From: Rhizobiales bacterium Y(2018)
GTDB lineage: Bacteria; Pseudomonadota; Alphaproteobacteria; Rhizobiales; Aestuariivirgaceae
Length of the DNA: 64,000 nt
Direction: 5' to 3'
NCBI GenBank assembly: GCA_005502925.1
Contig: SCPD01000002.1
Location: 682,001 to 746,000 of the forward strand
Under the pieces are notes generated by a model, which made no database searches, was not told the DNA's origin, and was given only the letters and a program-made list of their open reading frames with translations. This document shows, in pieces, positions 51,751 to 60,573 of this stretch. Every line of letters begins with the position of its first letter. The stretch's first letter is position 1. A program made the position numbers and the translations under genes.

Positions 51751-54657
51751 ATGTCGACCAAACGCGCAACGCTTGCCGAGCTCGAACCGCAAGCCAATTT
51801 CGTACCGCGCCATATCGGCCCCAATGCGGCCGAGACGGCGGAAATGCTGAAAGTCGTCGGAGCCGCCTCGCTCGAGGACTTCATCGGCAAGGTCATCCCC
51901 AAGAAGATCCGCGCGGCGAAGCCGCTCGATCTGCCGAAGGGCAAGGCCGAGCGCACCACGCTCTCCTATCTGCGCCAGATGGCGTCGCGCAACGAGGTGT
52001 TCACCTCGATGATCGGCATGGGTTACTACGGCACCGTCACCCCTAAGGTGATCCTGCGCAACATTCTCGAGAATCCGGGCTGGTACACCGCCTATACGCC
52101 CTATCAGGCCGAAGTGAGCCAGGGCCGCCTCGAGGCGCTGCTCAACTACCAGCAGATGATCATCGACTTCACCGGCCTCGAGCTTGCCAGCGCGTCGCTG
52201 CTCGACGAAGGCACCGCCGCCGCTGAGGCGATGGCGATGGCCAAGCGTGTGGTGAAGACCTCGGCCAACACATTCTTCATCGATCGCGACACCCATCCGC
52301 AGACCATCGGCGTCATCGAAACGCGGGCTGAAGCCTTCGGCTTCGACATCGTCATTGGCGATCCGGCCAAGGACCTGAAACCCGTCGAAGTCTTCGGTGC
52401 GCTTCTCTCTTATCCGGGTTCTTCCGGCGAGATTCGCGACTATCGCGCTATCATCGACAGACTGCATGGTGCTGGCGCGCTCGCGATCATGGCGACCGAT
52501 CTTATGGCGCTGGCGCTCCTGGCCTCGCCCGGCGAATTGGGCGCCGATATCGCGGTGGGCTCGGCCCAGCGCTTCGGCGTGCCGATGGGTTATGGCGGTC
52601 CGCATGCCGCCTTCTTCGCCACCCGTGATGAATATAAGCGCTCGATGCCCGGCCGCATCATCGGCGTCTCGGTCGACTCGCATGGCGCACCCGCTTTGCG
52701 CATGGCGATGCAGACGCGCGAGCAGCATATCCGCCGCGAAAAGGCGACCAGCAATATCTGCACCGCGCAGGTGCTGCTCGCCGTCATCGCTTCGATGTTC
52801 GCCGTCTATAACGGCCCGACCGGCATCAGGAAAACCGCCGAGCGCACCCATCGCCTCGCCGCCATCTTCGCCGAAGCGGTAAAGGGTTTCGGCTATGAGG
52901 TGACAACCAAGGCCTTCTTCGACACCGTCACCATCAATGCGCCGGGCCGCGCCCAGGCGATCCTGGCGCGCGCCAAGGAAAAGCGCATCAATCTGCGCTT
53001 CGTCGATGCCGATCATGTCGGCATCTCCTTCGACCAGTCGACGCGCCGCCAGGAACTCGAACGGCTCCTCACAGTGTTCAAGACCGATGCGTTGGATCGC
53101 GTCGATATCGACAAGCTTGACGCGAAGGTCGCCGACACGATCCCCGCGGCGCTGGCCCGCAAATCACCTTATCTCACCCATCCGGTCTTCGAGATGTATC
53201 ACTCGGAAACCGAGATGCTGCGTTATCTGCGCCGGCTGCAGGCCAAGGACGTGGCGCTCGACCGCTCGATGATTCCGCTCGGCTCCTGCACCATGAAGCT
53301 CAACGCGACGAGCGAGATGATCCCGGTCACCTGGCGTGAATTCGCCATGATGCATCCCTTCGCGCCGCTCGAGCAGGCGCAGGGCTATCAGCAGCTTTTC
53401 GAGGAGCTCGAAAGCATGCTGGCCGAGATCACCGGCTTCGACACCATCTCGCTGCAGCCCAATGCCGGCAGCCAGGGCGAATATGCGGGGCTTCTCGCCA
53501 TTCGCGGTTACCATCATGCCAGGGGCGACACGCATCGCGATGTCTGCCTCATCCCGGTATCGGCGCATGGCACCAATCCCGCCTCCGCGGTGATGGCCGG
53601 CATGAAGGTGGTGGTCGTCGCCTGCGACGAGAAGGGCAATGTCGACGTTGCTGATCTCGAGGCCAAGGCCAGGCAGCATGCCGCCAATCTGGCGGCCCTG
53701 ATGGTCACCTATCCCTCGACCCATGGCGTGTTCGAGGAGAGCATCAAGGACATCTGCGCCATCATCCATGCCAATGGCGGCCAGGTCTATCTCGACGGCG
53801 CCAATCTCAACGCGCAAGTGGGCCTCGTGCGCCCGGCCGAGCTCGGCGCCGATGTCTGCCACATGAATCTGCACAAGACCTTCTGCATCCCGCATGGCGG
53901 CGGCGGTCCTGGCATGGGCCCGATCGGCGTCAAGGCGCATCTGGCACCCTATCTGCCGGGCCATCCGGTGGTGCATGGCGTCAATCCGGCGGCGGGGCGC
54001 GACCAGTCGCAGGGCCAGGTGTCGTCGGCGCCCTGGGGCTCGGCCTCGATCCTGCCGATCTCCTGGACCTATATCGCCATGATGGGCGGCGAGGGCCTGA
54101 AGGAGGCGACGATGATGGCGATCCTCAACGCCAACTATGTCGCCAAGCGCCTGGCCCCGCATTTTCCGATCGTCTATTCGGGCCCGGGCGGTGTCGTCGC
54201 GCATGAATGCATCATCGATCTGCGCTGGCTGAAGGAACGCACCGGCCTCGCGGTCGAGGACGTGGCCAAGCGCCTGGTCGATTACGGCTTCCATGCGCCC
54301 ACCATGTCCTTCCCGGTCGTCGACACGTTGATGATCGAGCCGACCGAATCGGAAGGCAAGCGCGAGCTCGACCGTTTCTGCGACGCGATGATCGAGATCC
54401 GCCGCGAGATCGCCGAGGTCGAGGAAGGCAAGGCCGACCGCACCGACAATGTGCTGAAGAACTCGCCGCATACCCACCAGCTGCTGCTCGCCGACTGGAC
54501 GCGGCCTTATTCCAAGGAGAAGGCCTTCTTCCCCTTGAGCTACATCAATGCCGACAAATACTGGCCGCCGGTCGGCCGCGTCGACAATGTGTATGGCGAC
54601 CGCAACCTGGTCTGCACCTGCCCGCCGATGGAAGCCTATCAGGAAGCGGCGGAGTAA
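51751..54657 (+). CDS. gcvP: Glycine dehydrogenase (decarboxylating), P protein
   Basis: PLP enzyme that decarboxylates glycine and passes the aminomethyl group to GcvH. The 968-residue single-chain form has both halves. The N-terminal half has [39 protein letters not shown] and [20 protein letters not shown]. The C-terminal catalytic half has [20 protein letters not shown] and [20 protein letters not shown], where the lysine of NLHKTF binds PLP. The start lies 80 bases after gcvH, behind the palindromic element. Confidence 0.97.
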   Translation: MSTKRATLAELEPQANFVPRHIGPNAAETAEMLKVVGAASLEDFIGKVIPKKIRAAKPLDLPKGKAERTTLSYLRQMASRNEVFTSMIGMGYYGTVTPKVILRNILENPGWYTAYTPYQAEVSQGRLEALLNYQQMIIDFTGLELASASLLDEGTAAAEAMAMAKRVVKTSANTFFIDRDTHPQTIGVIETRAEAFGFDIVIGDPAKDLKPVEVFGALLSYPGSSGEIRDYRAIIDRLHGAGALAIMATDLMALALLASPGELGADIAVGSAQRFGVPMGYGGPHAAFFATRDEYKRSMPGRIIGVSVDSHGAPALRMAMQTREQHIRREKATSNICTAQVLLAVIASMFAVYNGPTGIRKTAERTHRLAAIFAEAVKGFGYEVTTKAFFDTVTINAPGRAQAILARAKEKRINLRFVDADHVGISFDQSTRRQELERLLTVFKTDALDRVDIDKLDAKVADTIPAALARKSPYLTHPVFEMYHSETEMLRYLRRLQAKDVALDRSMIPLGSCTMKLNATSEMIPVTWREFAMMHPFAPLEQAQGYQQLFEELESMLAEITGFDTISLQPNAGSQGEYAGLLAIRGYHHARGDTHRDVCLIPVSAHGTNPASAVMAGMKVVVVACDEKGNVDVADLEAKARQHAANLAALMVTYPSTHGVFEESIKDICAIIHANGGQVYLDGANLNAQVGLVRPAELGADVCHMNLHKTFCIPHGGGGPGMGPIGVKAHLAPYLPGHPVVHGVNPAAGRDQSQGQVSSAPWGSASILPISWTYIAMMGGEGLKEATMMAILNANYVAKRLAPHFPIVYSGPGGVVAHECIIDLRWLKERTGLAVEDVAKRLVDYGFHAPTMSFPVVDTLMIEPTESEGKRELDRFCDAMIEIRREIAEVEEGKADRTDNVLKNSPHTHQLLLADWTRPYSKEKAFFPLSYINADKYWPPVGRVDNVYGDRNLVCTCPPMEAYQEAAE

Positions 54658-54665
54658 GACGGTAA

Positions 54666-54703
54666 TCTTCTCCTTCCCCGCGCAAGGCGCGGGGAAGAGA
54701 AGA
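54666..54703. repeat. Intergenic palindrome after gcvP
   Basis: TCTTCTCCTTCCCCGCGC pairs with GCGCGGGGAAGAGAAGA around a two- to three-base loop, with one mismatch. It starts 8 bases after the gcvP stop and is the same kind of stem as those at 1301 and 45105. The next gene may start immediately after or within its right arm (ATG 54703), or further downstream. Confidence 0.75.
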
Positions 54704-55560
54704 TGGAGTGGGACCACTTGACATCATCGCCGCAACGACCCGACCTTATGTCGATGGGGTGGGAGCAGTTGATGGAATTGGCAAGGGCAAGGGAAGCGTC
54801 GGATTTGCTGATCCGGCATTGGCAGGATGGCACGACCCTGGATCGGCTGCCGCCGCCGCTCTGTCCACAGGACCGCGCCAAAGCATATCTGATCCAGGCA
54901 CATCTTGAAGATCTGAGCGCCAGGCCGCTCGCCGGCTGGAAGATCGCCGCCACGAGTCTGGCGGGCCAGCGGCACATAGCCGTCGATGGTCCGCTGGCCG
55001 GCCGGCTTCTCGCCGAGATGGTCCATCCCGACGGCGCTGTCCTGACCTTCGGCGCCAACCGCATGCGGGTCGCCGAAGCGGAATTCGCCTTCCGGATGGC
55101 GCGCGATCTGCCGCCCCGCGACAGGCCCTATGAGCAAGGCGAAGTGCTCGCGGCCGTGGCGGCCTTGCATCTGGCCATCGAGATCCCCGATTCACGCTAC
55201 ACCGACTTCACCTGTGTAGGGGCGGCGCAGCTGATCGCCGACAATGCCTGCGGGCATCAATTCGTGCTCGGACCGGAAGCGTCGTCCTTCTGGCGCGATG
55301 TCGATCTCGCAGGGCATCGGGTTATCGGCCGTGTCGGCGCGCGGCTGGAGCGCGAGGGCATCGGCGCCAATGTTCTGGGCGATCCCCGCAATGCCCTGGT
55401 GTGGCTGGCCAATGAGCTGTCGCAGCACGGCCTGACGCTCGCCCGGGATCACATCGTGACCACCGGCACTTGTCTCGTGCCGCTGGAGATCTCGCCCGGC
55501 GACGATGTCTTCGTCGATTTCGGCTCGTTTGGCCAAATGAGCATGCGGTTCGCCGTTTAG
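54703..55560 (+). CDS. 2-keto-4-pentenoate hydratase-like protein (fumarylacetoacetase superfamily)
   Basis: A 285-residue protein resembling MhpD/HpcG. It has QDRAKAYLIQAHLEDLSARP, LAGWKIAATSLAGQRHIAVD near residue 77, FGANRMRVAEAEFAFRMARD near 108 (the EAEFAF metal-binding Glu pair) and ALHLAIEIPDSRYTDFTCVG near 150 (AIEIxDSR). Such enzymes hydrate 2-oxo-pent-4-enoates in aromatic meta-cleavage pathways or decarboxylate related acids. No other meta-pathway gene is visible nearby, so the physiological substrate is open. ATG 54703 or ATG 54748 could be the start; the second is more conservative. Confidence 0.8.
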   Translation: MEWDHLTSSPQRPDLMSMGWEQLMELARAREASDLLIRHWQDGTTLDRLPPPLCPQDRAKAYLIQAHLEDLSARPLAGWKIAATSLAGQRHIAVDGPLAGRLLAEMVHPDGAVLTFGANRMRVAEAEFAFRMARDLPPRDRPYEQGEVLAAVAALHLAIEIPDSRYTDFTCVGAAQLIADNACGHQFVLGPEASSFWRDVDLAGHRVIGRVGARLEREGIGANVLGDPRNALVWLANELSQHGLTLARDHIVTTGTCLVPLEISPGDDVFVDFGSFGQMSMRFAV

Positions 55561-56351
55561 TAGCCCGGCAGCACCAACAGTTTCGGCTTCTCCGGCAGCG
55601 TCTTGGCCGAGACCGTGACCGACGCCTTGCCGCTGATCTCGACATCGAGCTCACCAGAGAGGCCGTTGATGAAACGCTGCAGCGTCTCCGGCGTGAAATA
55701 ATGCATCGGCAGGACGAGGCGGGCTTTCAGCTCCTTCAGCACATTGAGCATATTGGCCTGCGCCATCGTATAGGTGCCGTCGACCGGCACCAGCACGATG
55801 TCGAGCCGGCCGATCGCTGCCAGCTGCTCGTTGCTCAGCTCGTGATGCAGATGGCCGAGATGGCCGATGCACAGGCCTGCCACCTCGAAGATGAAGATCG
55901 AATTGCCATCCGGCACGGCGCCGCCCATCGCGCGGATGTCGGTGGTGACATTGCGGATGCGCACATCCCCCACCGTGAGGTCATGGCGCGCCGGCCCACC
56001 CTCCGGATTCCAGCCGCGCAGCACCTGTTTGATCGCCGGGTCCGGAAAGTCGGTGTAATGCGAGCGATGCGCATGGTTCATGGTGGCGACATCGGGCACG
56101 ATGCCGCCGGCATAACCCGAATAATCGGTGGTGATCTTCACGCCACCTGAGCTTTCGATGAGAAAGGTCGAGTGGCCGAGAAAGGTGAGCTGCACCTGAT
56201 CAGCCTCCAGCGTCGGGGCTGAATATTGCACCGGCACGATACCGGGCGCCTGCGCCATGGCGAGGCAATCGCTCGCCATCGCATGGGCTCTCCCGGCCAT
56301 GAGCGGCGAGAGAAGGACAAGCATAAACGCCAGAAACCGCATAACGACCAT
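55557..56351 (-). CDS. MBL-fold metallohydrolase with altered metal motif
   Basis: A 264-residue exported protein with a signal peptide ([20 protein letters not shown]). The beta-lactamase fold is recognisable: [20 protein letters not shown], then the metal loop as [11 protein letters not shown], where the usual HxHxDH reads HAHRSH, a third-position change of Asp to Ser. Later ligands are present: [12 protein letters not shown] (His), VPVDGTYTM (Asp) and LPMHYF (His). It resembles the UlaG/YtkL-type lactonase-like group. Its end overlaps the hydratase stop by 4 bases on the opposite strand. Confidence 0.8.
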   Translation of the reverse strand: MVVMRFLAFMLVLLSPLMAGRAHAMASDCLAMAQAPGIVPVQYSAPTLEADQVQLTFLGHSTFLIESSGGVKITTDYSGYAGGIVPDVATMNHAHRSHYTDFPDPAIKQVLRGWNPEGGPARHDLTVGDVRIRNVTTDIRAMGGAVPDGNSIFIFEVAGLCIGHLGHLHHELSNEQLAAIGRLDIVLVPVDGTYTMAQANMLNVLKELKARLVLPMHYFTPETLQRFINGLSGELDVEISGKASVTVSAKTLPEKPKLLVLPGY

Positions 56352-56537
56352 GTCGATGCTCCGCGCATTGAACCGGATGCGTCCCTTGCGGTCAGTCTAG
56401 CGGCTCATGAAAGCCGTTCCGATCAAATTTCCGTCAGGCTGTGCCCCTCGCCCGGCGCATGGCAGTCATCCCTGTCGAGATTGATCTTGGACGGTTGCAC
56501 GGCTAGGGCTGTCCCTGAAATCCATATGGGAATTGAA

Positions 56538-57974
56538 ATGACGAATTACTCCGACACTCAGCTGTTCATCGATGGCGCCTGGCGCCCGGCCACCGGCGGC
56601 CGCACCATTCCCGTTCTCAATCCCGCGACAGGTCAATCGATCGGCACCGTCGCCTGGGCCGACAAGAGCGATCTCGATGCGGCGCTTGCCGCGGCGGCGC
56701 GTGGCTTCGAGGTCTGGCGCAAGATGTCGGCCTATGACCGCGCCAAGCTCATGCGCCGCGCCGCCGATAATCTGCGCGCCCGGGCGGAAGAGATCGCGGT
56801 GCTGATGACGCTGGAGCAGGGCAAGCCGCTCGCCCAGTCGCGCATGGAGACGCTCGCCGCCGCCGATATCATCGACTGGTTCGCCGGCGAGGCGCCGCGC
56901 GCTTACGGACAGGTGATCCCGTCCCGCGCCTCTGATGTCGTCCAGATGACGCTCAAGCTCCCGGTGGGGCCGGTCGCCGCCTTCACGCCCTGGAACTTCC
57001 CGATCAATCAGGTGGTGCGCAAGATGTCGGCGGCGCTTGCCGCCGGCTGCTCGATCATCGTCAAGGCGCCGGAAGAGACGCCGGCCTCGCCGGCCGCGCT
57101 CATCAAGGCCTTCGCCGATGCCGGCATACCGGCGGGCGTCGTCAATCTCGTTTACGGCGTGCCGGCGGAGATCTCCGAATATCTGATCCCGCATCCGGTC
57201 ATCCGCAAGATCAGCTTCACCGGCTCGACGCCGGTCGGCAAGCAGCTTGCCGCTCTGGCGGGCCTGCACATGAAGCGCGCCACCATGGAGCTCGGCGGCC
57301 ATGCGCCGGTGATCGTGGCCGAGGATGCCGATGTCGAGTCGGTGGTCGCCATGATGGTGGCCAACAAGTTCCGCAATGCCGGGCAGGTCTGCGTGTCGCC
57401 GACGCGTTTCCTGGTTCAGGAGCGCATCGCCGATGAATTCACCGACCGCTTCACCGCCGGCACCAAGGCGATCCGTGTCGGCGACGGCCTCAAGGCCGAT
57501 GTCGACATGGGCCCGCTCGCCAATGACCGGCGCATTCCCGCCCTCGAGGCGCTCATCGGCGATGCGGTGGACCACGGTGCCCGTCTCACCACCGGCGGCC
57601 GTCGCATCGGCAATGAAGGCTGGTTCTTCGAGCCGACGGTTCTGGCCGACGTGCCGGTGAAAGCGCGCATCATGAATGAGGAGCCCTTCGGGCCGGTCGC
57701 GGTGATCAATCGCTTCGGCACGCTCGACGAAGCGATCGCCGAGGCGAACCGGCTGCCCTTCGGGCTGGCGGCTTTCGCCTTCACCCGCAACAGCGCCACC
57801 GCCACACGCTTCGGCAACGAGATCGAGGCGGGCATGACGACGATCAATCATCTGGGCCTCGCTCTGCCGGAAGTTCCCTTCGGTGGCATCAAGGATTCCG
57901 GCCACGGCACCGAAGGCGGCTCCGAAGCCCTCGATGCCTATTTCGATACCCGGCTCGTCACCCGCAAGGGCTGA
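56538..57974 (+). CDS. NAD(P)+-dependent succinate-semialdehyde dehydrogenase-type ALDH
   Basis: A 478-residue aldehyde dehydrogenase of SSADH length. It has [40 protein letters not shown] near residue 150, the NAD loop [14 protein letters not shown] near 225, the base Glu in [12 protein letters not shown] near 252 and the nucleophile Cys in [14 protein letters not shown] near 286. The sequence is closest to the GabD/SSADH group that oxidises succinate semialdehyde to succinate, but related aldehydes are possible. ATG 56538 follows GGGA by several bases; ATG 56526 would add four residues. It is divergent from the MBL gene. Confidence 0.88.
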   Translation: MTNYSDTQLFIDGAWRPATGGRTIPVLNPATGQSIGTVAWADKSDLDAALAAAARGFEVWRKMSAYDRAKLMRRAADNLRARAEEIAVLMTLEQGKPLAQSRMETLAAADIIDWFAGEAPRAYGQVIPSRASDVVQMTLKLPVGPVAAFTPWNFPINQVVRKMSAALAAGCSIIVKAPEETPASPAALIKAFADAGIPAGVVNLVYGVPAEISEYLIPHPVIRKISFTGSTPVGKQLAALAGLHMKRATMELGGHAPVIVAEDADVESVVAMMVANKFRNAGQVCVSPTRFLVQERIADEFTDRFTAGTKAIRVGDGLKADVDMGPLANDRRIPALEALIGDAVDHGARLTTGGRRIGNEGWFFEPTVLADVPVKARIMNEEPFGPVAVINRFGTLDEAIAEANRLPFGLAAFAFTRNSATATRFGNEIEAGMTTINHLGLALPEVPFGGIKDSGHGTEGGSEALDAYFDTRLVTRKG

Positions 57975-58008
57975 TCGTCGGGCCTGAGAGCACCGTAAAG
58001 CGATGAAT

Positions 58009-58049
58009 TGGAGCGCCAGAGTGATCCTGTTAGGACGCTTGGCGCTCCA
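58009..58049. repeat. Intergenic hairpin, TGGAGCGCCA element
   Basis: TGGAGCGCCA (58009-58018) and TGGCGCTCCA (58040-58049) form perfect 10-base arms. A further TCCT/AGGA pair within the loop extends the fold. It lies 35 bases after the SSADH stop and may act as its 3' stem. Its GGAGCGCC core recalls the GAGCGCTTCC element at 44461, but the two are not the same sequence. Confidence 0.75.
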
Positions 58050-58140
58050 GCCGACAGAGCCTCGAGTTGCCGCCTTGCTGCCCCCTTACAACGGGAAACA
58101 GCTTTCTATAAGCTGACCATGGGAGGGCGTGGACGGCGCG

Positions 58141-58524
58141 ATGGATTGGTATCTGCATAAGCAAGTTCTGGCACGGATGTGGCCATTTGTCCTTATCGTG
58201 TCGTTCCTCTGGATCGCCGCCGCATATCTTTACCTGGACCCACTCGCTGCTTTGGGTTTCACCGCAGCGTCAAAGGCTTCCTGGGGAAGGGCGCCGAACG
58301 AAGCTCTCATACACATGCTTGTCATTTCCATGGGGCCGGTCCTGACGCTTCCGGCTGTCGGCAATTATGTCCGAGCCTATTGGCAGTTTCGCAAGCAGGG
58401 CCGAGGCGGAAAGAATTTCGAGCGAGAGAATATTCAGTATGGGCTGATTGTTGGCACTGGCCTATTGGGAGGCATGTGCGGGCTTCTGCTCGTCTTAGGC
58501 TATCTCAGTTACACGAAGTCGTAG
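58141..58524 (+). CDS. Small hypothetical membrane protein
   Basis: A 127-residue protein with about three membrane helices: MWPFVLIVSFLWIAAAYLYL, LIHMLVISMGPVLTLPAVGN and YGLIVGTGLLGGMCGLLLVL. A basic loop, WQFRKQGRGGKNFE, lies between the last two. I recognise no family. The start is ATG 58141, or GTG 58129. The base composition is lower in G+C than in the flanking SSADH gene. A second small membrane gene follows 27 bases after its stop, so the two may form a unit. Confidence 0.55.
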   Translation: MDWYLHKQVLARMWPFVLIVSFLWIAAAYLYLDPLAALGFTAASKASWGRAPNEALIHMLVISMGPVLTLPAVGNYVRAYWQFRKQGRGGKNFERENIQYGLIVGTGLLGGMCGLLLVLGYLSYTKS

Positions 58525-58551
58525 CGAGCAGTGATCGTGAGGCCAAACATC

Positions 58552-58848
58552 ATGCAAGGTGTTTTCGTCACCTCGTTTGGAGCCATGGTGACAGGCATCT
58601 TATTGATATCTGCCGTGATGCTGTTCTCCTCTGCGCCAGCCAAGACCGGATTGGGTGAATATCGCGGGCTGATCATAATGCTGCCGGCCCTCGCTATTCA
58701 GGTGGCAGCCTATTCAAGGTTTAGGCGCAAACTGCTCATGAATTTGCCGATACGGGCGCAGGCCGCAATGTTCGCTCTGGGCGTCTTCGCCCTGGTTGCC
58801 AGTGTGGGCCTCATCATCCTCTTCTACCTCCTTTGGGTTCGCCCTTAG
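58552..58848 (+). CDS. Small hypothetical membrane protein
   Basis: A 98-residue protein with three hydrophobic segments: GVFVTSFGAMVTGILLISAV, LIIMLPALAIQVAAY and FALGVFALVASVGLIILFYL. No family is recognised. ATG 58552 was chosen because GAGG lies 9 bases before it; GTG 58531 would add seven residues. It lies close behind the preceding small membrane gene on the same strand and converges on the DUF2167 gene. Confidence 0.55.
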   Translation: MQGVFVTSFGAMVTGILLISAVMLFSSAPAKTGLGEYRGLIIMLPALAIQVAAYSRFRRKLLMNLPIRAQAAMFALGVFALVASVGLIILFYLLWVRP

Positions 58849-58863
58849 TCTGAACCCCATGTC

Positions 58864-59748
58864 TCAAGCTTGCGGCGGCTTGCGGCGGAAGAATTTGAAG
58901 ATCGCGCCGCCGCCCAGCGCGACGGCGATGAGGATCACCTTCCAGAATTTGGCGAGCGCCAGGCCGATCACCGCGAAAAGGCCGAGCTTCTTGGCCGCCG
59001 CCCCGCCGATCAGCGCCGCGAGGCCGAATTCGGCCAGGCGGTCGGTCGAGGCATTGTAGTCCGTATAACGCTGCCCAAGCTTGTAATCGAGCGCCGCCAG
59101 CAGGGCGCCGGCATGTTTCCTGTCGTCGGCGATGGTGTCCTCGCCGGTCACCAGATTGAGCTCGAAATAGCCCTGCCGTCCCAGCGCATAGGTGTTGTAA
59201 TTGATCGTCGCCGCGCTGGTGGTGCCGCGATCGCGCGCGAGGATGGACCATACCAGGCGATGGGTCGCTTCGTCATAGGCCGGCTTCTCGGCCCAGCCGA
59301 CGACGTCGAAGGGCGGCATGCCGCGCTCGACGCGCGTCTTGTTGTCGGCTTCGGTGCCGTCCTTCAGCGACTGCAACAGGTCGTCGGCGTTCCAGGTCTT
59401 GGCGTCCTCATCGGCGATATGGCCGCTGTCGGTGTAATTGACCGTCACGAACCAGAAGGGATCCTGCTTCGGAATGATCAGGCCGAGGAAGTTTTCGTTG
59501 GTCGTGTTGCCGAGCGCCCGCATGAAGGCCGAGGCTTCGGCGACGGGAATGAAGCTGTAGGAATCGGGGAGCCGGAGCGAGGCGAGATCGCGCAGCGCCA
59601 CATCGGCGGGGCCGTTGGTCGCCGCCTTCACCGCCGCGACATAGGTCCGCTCGATTTCGGCTTGCGCCGGCGTCTGGGCGCTGTCCTGGGCCATGGCGCC
59701 CGGAAGCCAGAGGAGGGAGAGGAACAGGAGGGCAAGGCGCAAAGTCAT
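58864..59748 (-). CDS. DUF2167 family membrane-anchored protein
   Basis: A 294-residue exported protein. After a signal peptide (TLRLALLFLSLLWLPGAMAQ), the DUF2167 pattern is visible: ALRDLASLRLPDSYSFIPV, NFLGLIIPKQDPFWFVTVNY, MPPFDVVGWAEKPAYDEATH and LVWSILARDRG. Near the end, GLFAVIGLALAKFWKVILIA and FKFFRRKPPQA form a membrane helix and basic cytoplasmic tail, as in the family. Function is not established. ATG 59748 or GTG 59757 is the start. Confidence 0.88.
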   Translation of the reverse strand: MTLRLALLFLSLLWLPGAMAQDSAQTPAQAEIERTYVAAVKAATNGPADVALRDLASLRLPDSYSFIPVAEASAFMRALGNTTNENFLGLIIPKQDPFWFVTVNYTDSGHIADEDAKTWNADDLLQSLKDGTEADNKTRVERGMPPFDVVGWAEKPAYDEATHRLVWSILARDRGTTSAATINYNTYALGRQGYFELNLVTGEDTIADDRKHAGALLAALDYKLGQRYTDYNASTDRLAEFGLAALIGGAAAKKLGLFAVIGLALAKFWKVILIAVALGGGAIFKFFRRKPPQA

Positions 59749-59901
59749 GGCGGCCACACATCCAGAATTGCATTGCGGTCGAATGTGAGGAAAGGCTGTA
59801 GCACGTTGCGGAAACTTGGATCAATAGTGAAACGCTGCGCGGTGCAGGCGCGCTACGCATATCGCTTCGCCGCAACAGCTGCCGGTACTCCGGTCTGAAG
59901 A

Positions 59902-60354
59902 TTATTCGGCCTCGGAGGGAGCTTGAATAATCCCGTGCTCCTTCAGGAGCGCCTCTTCATCGCCCGCCACCCATCCGAAGACCTTCGCCTTGGCCTCGTG
60001 CTTCTGCACCAGATAATGCACGTCGAAGTCGATCGTCACGTTGGTCGCCTCCTGGCGGGCATAGCTTGCCGTCCAGGCGACATGGGCGATGCAATGATGC
60101 TCGTCGATCGGTGAGGTACGGACGTGCCTTATCCGCATCTCCCGGGTTCCGATCGCACGGTAGCGGGCATAGCCTTGAGCCATGACCTTCTTGAGCCGTT
60201 CATCGTTCTTGCCGGTCATGACTCCGGCGGGGGAAGCGGCGATGAAGTCGGTGGCATAGAGCGAAGCCACGGCCTCCATATCCGCATCTCCACCCAGCGC
60301 CTCGTTGAACAGGCGTTCATAGCGCTCGAACAGCTGCTTTACCGCACGCTCCAT
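59902..60354 (-). CDS. NTF2-like (SnoaL-type) protein
   Basis: A 150-residue single-domain protein. It has KQLFERYERLFNEALGGDAD, VASLYATDFIAASPAGVMTG and later HHCIAHVAWTASYARQEATN and TIDFDVHYLVQ, the helix-then-beta-sheet pattern of NTF2-like folds. Such proteins are cone-shaped enzymes or binding proteins, and the function here is unknown. ATG 60354 was chosen because GGGAGAG precedes it; the open frame extends a further 63 bases upstream. Confidence 0.7.
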   Translation of the reverse strand: MERAVKQLFERYERLFNEALGGDADMEAVASLYATDFIAASPAGVMTGKNDERLKKVMAQGYARYRAIGTREMRIRHVRTSPIDEHHCIAHVAWTASYARQEATNVTIDFDVHYLVQKHEAKAKVFGWVAGDEEALLKEHGIIQAPSEAE

Positions 60355-60502
60355 CGTGCTCTCCCGTGACCGATGCGGTCCCAGAACAATAAACCCGGCG
60401 CTGCGGCCAGGTTCCATGCTTGTATGAGATTTTCACTCACTTGAAACGGGACTTCACCGTGGCGGAGCCTTGGGCAAATCACCGCTTCCAATCGCTTCAA
60501 TC

Positions 60503-60533
60503 AAAACAGAAAATGGCGACCTTTCGCTCGCCA
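60503..60533 (-). terminator. Rho-independent terminator of the sulfatase unit
   Basis: On the minus strand TGGCGA (60533-60528) and TCGCCA (60519-60514) form a six-base stem around an eight-base loop, followed by TTTTCTGTTTTGA. It lies 41 bases downstream of the sulfatase stop, in the right orientation and at the right distance to end that transcript. Confidence 0.75.
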
Positions 60534-60573
60534 CTTCCCTTGCTTGTCGTTCAGCGTGGGTATCCGCCGCTGC

